A stretch of 64,000 nt of DNA from Verrucomicrobiota bacterium (GTDB lineage: Bacteria > Chlamydiota > Chlamydiia > Chlamydiales > Rhabdochlamydiaceae), in contig JAFEGJ010000002.1 in assembly GCA_018240015.1 (NCBI GenBank), positions 124,619 through 188,618 on the forward strand, given 5' to 3'. This document shows positions 52,766 to 60,700 of this stretch, one piece after another (positions within the stretch are counted from its first letter, which is position 1; each line of letters opens with the position of its first letter). The translations under genes were made by a program, and so were the position numbers. The notes below the pieces were generated by a model. It saw only the letters and a program-made list of their open reading frames with translations, searched no databases and was not told where the DNA came from.

Positions 52766-52930
52766 AGGAACCTCTGTGAAATTCATTCGCCGAGTCTTTT
52801 TGCGAATTTCTTTGGCATGCTCGTTTTTTCGAACTTTCTAACTTGCAAGAAGTTAGCGCGTTCTCCAAAAACTTTGCCTGCCAAAAATTCGCTTAAAAAT
52901 CCTCAGCAAAGCAATTTCCCAGAGGTTCCT
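52766..52930. repeat. Large palindromic intergenic element, copy 5
   Basis: Outer arms 52766-52783 and 52913-52930 are complementary at 17 of 18 positions (AGGAACCTCTG at the ends). Complementarity continues imperfectly inward (GCGAATTTCTTTGGCA against TGCCAAAAATTCGC) to a central stem TAACTT-GCAAG-AAGTTA (52839-52855). Same size and design as the other four copies, with a different sequence. Confidence 0.75.
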
Positions 52931-52962
52931 AAAAGTGCTAAATGATAAAGAATACTATCATT

Positions 52963-54558
52963 CTAAACAAGCACATCGACGAGCTGGTGATGGGGGTTCA
53001 GTTTTAAGCTATACTGCTTTTCCCATTCGCTGTTAAAGAGAGCCATGGGCCTTCCTTGCCGATCTTGGACGATTGTGGCGCCCGTTGGGGGATTAAAAGT
53101 TTTGGCATCGCCGCTGATCCAAGCGCTGCAAGTGTAGGGGAGCAAAGAGAGAACCGTCTCGGCGCCATACTCATCTTGCAGCCGGTACTGCATCACCTCA
53201 AACTGCAATCTTCCCACGGCTGCAAAAATGGGCTCACCTGATCGTTCATAGGGGAGGAGCATCTGGATGGCACCTTCGTCGATGAGCTGTAGGCATCCTT
53301 TGTCAAAAGCTTTACGCTTTCCGACATCTTTGGGATAGATTTTAGCAAAAATCTCGGGTTGGAACTGGGGGAGTGGCTTAAAATTAAATCCCCCGGTCAC
53401 TGAAATCGTATCACCGATGACAAAAAGAGAAGGGTTGATGACACCGATGATATCGCCAGGGTAGGCATAATCGAGCGTCGTGCGCTCTCCGGCGACCATC
53501 TTGTGGGGCCTTGAAAGCCGGATCTCTTTCTTCAGTCTGTGGTTTTTGACTACGAGGTCTTTTTCAAAACGGCCTGAGCATATGCGGATAAATGCCATGC
53601 TATCGCGGTGGCGCTTGTCCATGTTGGCCTGTAATTTAAATACATAGCCGCTAAACGGCGTTGTCACCGGATCGATCGTGACTTCTGTTCCATCGAGTTT
53701 ATTTGCCATTCTGGCGTGTGGGCACGGAGCTAAATGGATGAACGCATCAAAAAATGGCTCGACGCCAAAATTCGTGAGAGCGGAAGCAAAAAAGACCGGT
53801 GTTACTTTTCCTTGCAGAAACTCCTCGCGAGAAAAGGCATTACCAGCTCCTTCGAGCAGGTCTAGTTCTCCAGGGAGATTTTGGTGCTGGAGAGTTGCGA
53901 TGCGCTCCTGCACTTCTTTACTATGCATCGGAAGGCGTGTAATTTCCGCTTTCTGAGCGCCGCCCACAGACGTTTTCGCAAAAAGGATGGCTTCATTAGT
54001 AAGCCTATCGACCACTCCCTGAAAATCTTTTCCTGTCCCGATGGGCCAGTTCATGGCAAACGAGTGGATCTGCAGGACGCTCTCGACCTCATTCATGAGA
54101 TCTAAAGGATCACGGCCTGGCATATCCATCTTGTTGATGAATGTCAGTACGGGGATCTTCCGGAAGCGGCAAACCTCAAAAAGCTTGAGCGTTTGCTTCT
54201 CGACGCCCTTAGAGGCGTCGATCACCATGATCGCGCAGTCCGCAGCGGTGAGTGTTCGGTAGGTATCTTCCGAGAAGTCTTCGTGGCCCGGCGTATCGAG
54301 CACATTGATGATCGTATCTTTGTAGGTAAATTGCATCGCTGACGACGTGATCGAAATCCCGCGCTCTTGCTCCATTGCCATCCAGTCAGAGGCGGCCGCT
54401 TTTCGGCCCTTGCGGCCTTTGACCATCCCGGCCGTCTGGAGCATGCCAGAATAAAGTAAAAGCTTTTCTGTCAGCGTCGTTTTACCCGCGTCGGGGTGGC
54501 TTATAATGGCAAAAGTGCGACGTTTTTCAACGGCTGCGCGGATTTCGTCTTGAAGCAT
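52963..54558 (-). CDS. prfC: Peptide chain release factor 3
   Basis: A 531-aa translational GTPase. G1 AIISHPDAGKTTLTEK, G3 DTPGHEDFSEDTYR and G4 FINKMD are intact; KGRKGRKAAASDWM and QERGISITS are typical of RF3. It recycles RF1/RF2 from the ribosome. TTTCCA-17-TATAAT (54593-54565) ends 6 nt before the ATG, so the mRNA is likely leaderless. Confidence 0.96.
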   Translation of the reverse strand: MLQDEIRAAVEKRRTFAIISHPDAGKTTLTEKLLLYSGMLQTAGMVKGRKGRKAAASDWMAMEQERGISITSSAMQFTYKDTIINVLDTPGHEDFSEDTYRTLTAADCAIMVIDASKGVEKQTLKLFEVCRFRKIPVLTFINKMDMPGRDPLDLMNEVESVLQIHSFAMNWPIGTGKDFQGVVDRLTNEAILFAKTSVGGAQKAEITRLPMHSKEVQERIATLQHQNLPGELDLLEGAGNAFSREEFLQGKVTPVFFASALTNFGVEPFFDAFIHLAPCPHARMANKLDGTEVTIDPVTTPFSGYVFKLQANMDKRHRDSMAFIRICSGRFEKDLVVKNHRLKKEIRLSRPHKMVAGERTTLDYAYPGDIIGVINPSLFVIGDTISVTGGFNFKPLPQFQPEIFAKIYPKDVGKRKAFDKGCLQLIDEGAIQMLLPYERSGEPIFAAVGRLQFEVMQYRLQDEYGAETVLSLLPYTCSAWISGDAKTFNPPTGATIVQDRQGRPMALFNSEWEKQYSLKLNPHHQLVDVLV

Positions 54559-54564
54559 AGTAGT

Positions 54565-54593
54565 ATTATAGAGAAAAAGTGGGCGATTGGAAA
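54565..54593 (-). promoter_or_regulatory. Promoter of prfC, leaderless
   Basis: On the minus strand TTTCCA (54593-54588), a 17-bp spacer and TATAAT (54570-54565), with the ATG 7 nt later at 54558. Confidence 0.6.
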
Positions 54594-54602
54594 GGCTTTA
54601 CT

Positions 54603-55643
54603 TTATGTAGCTGGGAGCATTTTCTTTAGCTCTTGTAACTGTGCCTGGTATTCTTTGTTGTTTGGATGTTTCTTTATTTTCTTATTAAGCTTTTTAATTT
54701 GTATGTTAATTGCTCTGTGTTTTGCTTTTTTATTAAGCCAATTAAAAATCATCGATCCTGAAAATTTAATGGTCGTTTTTCCTAACCTATCTATGCCTTC
54801 CATAAAATTAGATGCAACGATAGTTCCACAACCAAGCCCGAATAATTTTGCAGACCATTGATAGTCTTGTTGCAAGAAGAGATAGCGAAGATCCTTCGGA
54901 ATGTATTTCCAAAAAATGGCGGCCGGGGCGTTGACTATCGGCGTCTTTTGCACTGCCCAAGGAAGGTTTTCTGTTTCGACGTCTTTGTGTCCAGGGATGA
55001 GTCCATCGACTTGACTTAAAATAGTTTTGAATTCGTCCGTATTTATGGGATCAGCCTTAGGGTCCAGCACTTTCTTTGCAAGGCTAAAATCGGCATTTTC
55101 TTCCAATGGAGCATTCATAGGCTGATTAAAAAAGCCCCTCCGCCCTGCTACTTGGATAATGAGGAAAGCTATAGTGCATCCTCCGATAACGGGCTGACCC
55201 AAGACAATGAGCGCTACAGCCGCTGCAGCCGAAGCGGTATCTGCGAGTATTTCGATGCTCTGGATAGAGACATCGATGATGTGGATATTTTTACCGAAAA
55301 AGGAAAATTCCGGTTTACCATCTTTCGCAACATAGAGACACACCAGGGCAATACTTAAGACAAAAATCGATTGATAGGGAAGAAACGGCGTGAAACTTTT
55401 GGGAGTAATCACACTGACCAGCTTCCAGTTAGAAAGAGAAGCATGATGCCAAGAAGAAAGTACCGAAGACTGGACAAGCGGTCCAACTCGTTGAAAAAGT
55501 GTTGTCATCAGAGTTAACTTGGGGGAAGTGTTCAAGTAGACATTGATAAGAAACGTTGAGCTTATATTGCTTTCTTTAGGGGAAAAGTTTGTAAATTCAT
55601 GGGTTTGCCAAACAGCTGAGCTTATTGTTTTGATATAATTCAT
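54603..55643 (-). CDS. Hypothetical membrane protein
   Basis: 346 aa, not recognised. Hydrophobic segments at about residues 90-105 (YQSIFVLSIALVCLYVA) and 130-165 (ADTASAAAAVALIVLGQPVI onward) are followed by a soluble region and a Lys-rich helical C-terminus (KLNKKIKKHPNNKEYQ). An internal Met at residue 46 (MTTLFQRVG) is a possible alternative start, since the first 45 residues look unlike the rest. The two central hydrophobic stretches would suit an inclusion-membrane protein, but this is speculative. Confidence 0.55.
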   Translation of the reverse strand: MNYIKTISSAVWQTHEFTNFSPKESNISSTFLINVYLNTSPKLTLMTTLFQRVGPLVQSSVLSSWHHASLSNWKLVSVITPKSFTPFLPYQSIFVLSIALVCLYVAKDGKPEFSFFGKNIHIIDVSIQSIEILADTASAAAAVALIVLGQPVIGGCTIAFLIIQVAGRRGFFNQPMNAPLEENADFSLAKKVLDPKADPINTDEFKTILSQVDGLIPGHKDVETENLPWAVQKTPIVNAPAAIFWKYIPKDLRYLFLQQDYQWSAKLFGLGCGTIVASNFMEGIDRLGKTTIKFSGSMIFNWLNKKAKHRAINIQIKKLNKKIKKHPNNKEYQAQLQELKKMLPAT

Positions 55644-55771
55644 AATTTTTCTAAAAAAGAATACGTTGTTTGAGCCTTTATAAGCAAGTATAAAAATAAT
55701 TGTAATCGCTTGTGTGTAAAATGTTTTTTTTTCTCGTATTTAATTCGATAATTTAATAGAATTGCACCATT

Positions 55772-56371
55772 ATGAAAATTATTAATTTAGTTGATCGAGC
55801 AGTTAATCCTAAAGAATATTCTAACGAATCTTGGCCTTCTTTGAGAGGGGTTGTAGATGATCATTTACTGATACCAGGAGTCGCTGGTGTCGTCGGAGGA
55901 AGTGCGGATTATGTTATCGGAACATCTGTAGAGGTACTAAGCAAACGCATCGGCTTTGAGTGGATAGATAAAGAGCGAGAAGAGTGGCTTCTGGAATTGA
56001 CAGCTAAAGACTGGTGGGGAGAGTCTATTAGTTCGCCTGTTTTTGAGGAGCTGGAATATCGATTGTTTTGGCAAACGGGCCTAACACTGGCTGCCATGCT
56101 AGTTTTGAATAAATTTAAGGCTGATAAGAAAATCAACCTATTTAACCTTGGACAAGTCAAACTATCCATGTTAGTGGGCCTCATTGCCGCATCTATCATT
56201 TTTGCGCAGGCACACTACAGTGACACCGCACAAAATCCGTATGTGCTAGTTTTCGAGTGTTTCCTTGCAGGGCTTGTCTATGGCGGTCTTTATATACGTT
56301 ATGGTCTTGTAGCTTGCTGCGTTGCGCACATTGTTCAGAACAAATGGTGTGATGTTTTTGGGAATGTGTAG
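55772..56371 (+). CDS. CPBP-family intramembrane protease-like protein
   Basis: 199 aa. Motif 1 of the CPBP/Abi family, SSPVFEELEYRLFWQ with EExxxR, lies near residue 90. A later membrane helix has FAQAHYSD and the C-terminal AGLVYGGLYIRYG segment leads to CCVAHIVQNKW with H-x-x-x-N. These are the expected catalytic positions. Members process prenylated or other membrane peptides, and some give bacteriocin immunity; the role here is unknown. The N-terminal 60 residues are not membrane-spanning. Confidence 0.75.
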   Translation: MKIINLVDRAVNPKEYSNESWPSLRGVVDDHLLIPGVAGVVGGSADYVIGTSVEVLSKRIGFEWIDKEREEWLLELTAKDWWGESISSPVFEELEYRLFWQTGLTLAAMLVLNKFKADKKINLFNLGQVKLSMLVGLIAASIIFAQAHYSDTAQNPYVLVFECFLAGLVYGGLYIRYGLVACCVAHIVQNKWCDVFGNV

Positions 56372-56436
56372 ATGTACTTCTCGTTTTATCTATTAGCTAA
56401 AACCTCTGCTTCAATACGAAAAACATGAGGAATGGC

Positions 56437-56474
56437 GATTTGGCTGGGTATAAAAAAATATACCCAGCCAAATC
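56437..56474. terminator. Long perfect hairpin between convergent genes
   Basis: A perfect 16-bp stem (GATTTGGCTGGGTATA and its complement, 56437-56452 and 56459-56474) with an AAAAAA loop. It lies between the 3' ends of the CPBP gene and hicB. There is no flanking T-tract, so it may protect or stabilise 3' ends rather than terminate. Confidence 0.45.
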
Positions 56475-56506
56475 TCAATTTGCGAAGAGTGTTTTACGTT
56501 ATGTTA

Positions 56507-56941
56507 TTAACTAACGAGCAAGGGTCGTCTTGTGGGATTAGCTGCGTGTAAGAGTTCAGCATACTTTTCCAGGCTTGGTCTGACCCAAGCTCTTTCATAC
56601 CTTGCGTAAGAATTTGGTGATTTAGATTTTAATCGTTTAGCTACATCTCGTATTGTAGAGCCGCTACGTAGTCTTTGGCGCTTTAATCCCAGCGCAAAAA
56701 GGAGTTTTTCATCTGTTGCTCCCATCCCAATTATGCCGTCGTTGTACAAAGTTACAGTAAGCTTAAAGCGGTTGCCCAGCTGATCTTCATAAGAGTCTTT
56801 TAAAAGCTCTAAAACAGCATCCTCGATCATCTCCAGTGCTTCTTTACGAGTTCTTCCTTGGGTCATAACATCCAGAAAAGAGACCTCGACAAGCCACCAG
56901 GTACTATCGGGATCTTTCCATACTTTTACTTCTAATTCCAT
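56507..56941 (-). CDS. hicB: HicB-family antitoxin
   Basis: 144 aa. The N-terminal HicB fold has the typical WWLVEVSFLDVMTQGRTRKE followed by ALEMIEDAVLELL. The C-terminal half is a DNA-binding domain (STIRDVAKRLKSKSPNSYAR and following). It neutralises HicA and represses the operon. hicA lies upstream with a 14-bp gap. Confidence 0.85.
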   Translation of the reverse strand: MELEVKVWKDPDSTWWLVEVSFLDVMTQGRTRKEALEMIEDAVLELLKDSYEDQLGNRFKLTVTLYNDGIIGMGATDEKLLFALGLKRQRLRSGSTIRDVAKRLKSKSPNSYARYERAWVRPSLEKYAELLHAANPTRRPLLVS

Positions 56942-56955
56942 ATTATTACTCCTTA

Positions 56956-57144
56956 TTATTTTCCCTTGGGAGGGTTGTTCTTAGCTACCTCCAATATTTT
57001 TCTGGCTAAATGCTCTTTCACTTCTCTATGACGAGGGACGGACTCGGTATCCTCGCCATTTGTCCAGATTTCATGATTTCCACCTTGCCTCTTTAGCCAC
57101 CAACCAAGCCGGGAAAGTGCCCTCTCTAAATCTCTCTTTTTCAT
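56956..57144 (-). CDS. hicA: HicA-family mRNA interferase toxin
   Basis: 62 aa, a dsRBD-like HicA toxin. KKRDLERALSRLGWWLKRQG is followed by GNHEIWTNG, where the His is the catalytic residue, and ESVPRHREVKEHLARKILE. It cleaves mRNA independently of the ribosome. A TGTACA palindrome within CCTGTACACG lies just upstream of the ATG and may be the HicB operator (inference). Confidence 0.87.
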   Translation of the reverse strand: MKKRDLERALSRLGWWLKRQGGNHEIWTNGEDTESVPRHREVKEHLARKILEVAKNNPPKGK

Positions 57145-57216
57145 TACCTGTACACGTTTTAGTGAACAAAGTCAAGTTTATACCATGAGAATGTATTTTA
57201 GAAGCAATAGAAAAAA

Positions 57217-57735
57217 TTACCGAGAGGTCTCTTGGACGATTTTTAGCGCTTGGTCGTAAGGTTCTTGAACGAAGTCTACGATTTGACCATTGCTGGGGTC
57301 TGAATTGTCGTAAGCATCGTAATAAATCTTGTTGTTGGCAACGGTGACATAATAGGCAAAAGGACTCCCTTTAGGTTCATTTTTACTTTTATCGAAACGT
57401 ATGTGTATGTTGACGTTTTTTCGAGTTATGGGAAAGTCATGAAGATACGGTCGAATCTCTTCATCAGAATTAATTTTCTGTATAAAACCTTCGGTAATTT
57501 TCGTAGCCAATTGTCTGGCTTCATCTATGGTGGCTTTTTCCTTTCTTGCAAATCCGATATCGAATACTTCAATATCGATCATCATTCGGCCGCCAACTTT
57601 CGTGAGTTCAAGGCCATATTGTTTTCGAATTTCTTTTCCATAAGATCCCATAGCATCATAGGCTAAGTCGCAATGATCGACTGTATGGTGACAAGCCGAG
57701 CATAATAGGAAAAGGCATAATAAAAGAGATTTCAT
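57217..57735 (-). CDS. Putative lipoprotein, coupled to RHS protein
   Basis: 172 aa. MKSLLLCLFLLCSACHH has a lipobox (CSAC) for lipidation at Cys. The mature part is soluble with no family I recognise. Its ATG overlaps the RHS stop as ATGA, so the two are translationally coupled. A small lipoprotein directly after a polymorphic-toxin-like gene is in the position of an immunity protein; this is inference from context. Confidence 0.7.
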   Translation of the reverse strand: MKSLLLCLFLLCSACHHTVDHCDLAYDAMGSYGKEIRKQYGLELTKVGGRMMIDIEVFDIGFARKEKATIDEARQLATKITEGFIQKINSDEEIRPYLHDFPITRKNVNIHIRFDKSKNEPKGSPFAYYVTVANNKIYYDAYDNSDPSNGQIVDFVQEPYDQALKIVQETSR

Positions 57736-60700
57736 ATAGCTTTACCATGGTTAATAAGAAACTCGCGCCCGCCTTCTCTCATTGCAGTATCATAGGTCTC
57801 ATTCATAATACTATGATCTGTTAACGGACAACCCCACCAGCTTCCAATAAAGAAAACATTCGAGTCTTTTCCGCGGAGATGGCGTGAAATCGATTTGGCC
57901 AAACGAAAAATGCTGAAAAAAGGTATTCCATCCCGAACCGAGACGTGATGTTTTACGCCACCCGCGAGTCTACCAGAGAATAGAGAAGCGGAACCGTAGG
58001 TGTGCACTTCAATAATAGAGCGTTCGCCGGGAGATAGCATTTCGAGGGCGAGCTTTGTGATAATGCCTCCTTGGCTATGAGCGCCGTGAGGGATCATACC
58101 TGAATGGTTCATTCTCCTGTAATCGGAAAGTATATGCCTCCAGGTTTGGGCAAGGAGATCGACCGCAGCGGTCCGCACGCCAAATTGGTTGAGGATGCAT
58201 TCGACGAGATCGGAGAAAATACCGTCGGTGGGGTTGTAAACGAGAGTAACAGGAACTTTAAATGAATCGGAGAATCGCGTAGCGCTTTTCTGAGCTTCAT
58301 TGAATGAAGTATTAGCTCCGTTGATGTACGTTCCTTGGTTATTAGTTTGATCCCGATGGCCTACAATGTGATATGTATAGGGCTGCTGAGATTTATAGGC
58401 GCCCGAACCAGCGATGGTATTGCCCAGGCCCGTGATAGTACGGCCACCGAGCATATTAGGAATGACAAATTTCCCCAGAGCAGAAAGGGCGTAGCCAAGA
58501 CCAAATTTTAGCGCTCTAAATCCTGCGCCCACTTCTTCAAACGAAAATCTGACATAGTTAGGGCCGTAGTCGAACAGGCCGTAAAGGTCATGGCTCATGA
58601 GAGGGTCGTTATGGACAAAAAGGTAGAGGTTGGTGCTGTCGGTAAATCCTTCGGGGTCTGGGGTGAGCCAGCGGCCGAGTGTGGGATCGTAGTAGCGCCT
58701 ACCGAAGAAGACAAGTCCTGTTTCATCGTCGGTGCGTTTGGATGCAAATCTCCAGGGGCAGTGTGTGTAGTAGGATCCTTTGGGTTCTCCAAACGCGGTA
58801 TAATCGTAAGTGAAGGCGACTTTGCCGCTCAGCGTTATGAGCTTCGAGATATTGCCTTGGAAATCATGGATGGGAGCGTAGATCTCGCCATCTAGTTCGA
58901 GGCTGATGGCAGCGCCGATCTCGGCGCCCAGGCCAAGGCCCAAAACGCGGAACTGGATGAGTTTGTTTTCAGCATCGATGCTGCCGATTTCATCTTGATG
59001 GTCGTAGAGGAACCGGAGTGTTTCACCATTGGTTGTTTGCGATAGGCGTCGATGGAAGGGATCGTATGTGTAGCTGTCGATGGTATCCTTGGTTGCGACG
59101 CGGATGAGACGGTCGAGGGCATCGTACGAATAATCTACAGCGTTGTGGGAGGTAAGGCGGCCGTCTAGGTCGTAGACTCCATCGGTTTGGTGCAGCGCGT
59201 TGAAGATAAAGCGGCGCTGGTTTTTTATGCGCCGGCGGCCGAGGGAGTCCATGCCGTAGCGCTGGCCCTGTTCTGAGGTGAGCTGTCCGAGGTGATCATA
59301 CGTGAAGGAGTTTTCGCGGCCGTCTTTTTGCCACTGTGTGATTTGGGATGTAGCCGAGCGGACGAGGGCTTCTTGGTGGTAGGGAGAAGAACTTTTCAAG
59401 GGGGCCCCGTCAGTCCCTAGAGTAAAATGTTTAGGGCCGAGCCGGCCTATGAGCTCTTCTTCGAGGAGGTGGCCCGAGGTGTCAAAGGCTGTGTAGGAGT
59501 GGGCATACAGGAGTGTACCTCCTCTGTCATAGCGTTCGATGCGGCGCAGGTACATCGGATCGTACTTGTAGAGGATGTGGGAGTGATCGGGAAGCGTGAG
59601 GGATGTTTTGCGACCGAGAGCGTCATAGGTCCAGGAGAAGGTCAGACCAGTGGCGAGTCTTTCTTCGATGAGGCGATTTTTGTGATCGTAGCGAAGGTGG
59701 GTAGAGGTTTTGTGTGTGAGGTCGTCGATTTGAATAGGGGAGGGGCCTTTATCATAAATGTACTCATAGTGGCAGCTGCTGTCGGAGGAGTAAAGATGGG
59801 TTAGTCTGCCAAGGAAATCATAAGAATAGTGAAGGCTAGTGCCGGAGGGCTTGAGCAGAGTTGCACGCAGGCCCGTGGCAGTGTAGGTGTAGCGGGTGAT
59901 TCGCTGATTTGGAGTTCCAAGGGCCTGGGTGATGGAAAGGAGGTGATTGCCAGGGCCGTACTCCCAAGCGGTAGCGATTTCCTCTTCAACTTTGCCCTGC
60001 CAAATGACGCTGCTTTCTTGCAAAATAAGAGAGCCATTTCCATCGTAGGTGTATTTTTCTCGACTGAGGAGCTCTCCAAAGGGTGAGATTTTTTCAGCGA
60101 TGCTGAGCCGGACGCGGCTGTCATAGGTTTCGATGGTTTGCACACCATCGGGGGTGGTTGTGGTTTTTCGAGGAAAGAGGGGGTCGTATTCGATATACGT
60201 GGCATAGCCTCTTGCATCGATGATTTGGATGGGTCTGTTGAACGCATCATAGAGCGTTGAGACGCAGCCACCAGCTTGGACAACCTCGGTTTTATTGCCC
60301 GCCGCATCATAGGCGTATTGGACCAAGTAGAGATCTCCTACGCGCTCTTCTACGGGCCTATCTAAAAGATCGAAGAGCACTTGAGTTTCTCGGTCGCCAC
60401 AGGTGGTTTTGGAGAGTCTTCCCAACGAGTCATAAGCAAAGAGGGTTTCATTTTCAGCAATTTTTCTTCCTGCGCCATCATATTGGTAGGTGGTGGTATG
60501 TCCGGAGGCATCGGTTTGGGACAAGAGATGGAGAGAATCGTAGACCCAAGACTCTTGCGAGAGTTTTTCTCCACCCGGTGAGAAAGTTGTCTTGGTGAGG
60601 GGCCGTCCCATCGCATCATAGGTGTAGTGGACCTCGGCGCCTACGGCATCGGTCGAAGTGAGAAGTCTTCCGCTGACGTCGTAAGAGAACTTTTCGAGAG

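Noticed and set aside
52752-52868. N-terminal extension of the membrane protein at 52326
   Set aside because: It is encoded by the palindromic element, and a strong AAGGAGG supports the ATG at 52751.
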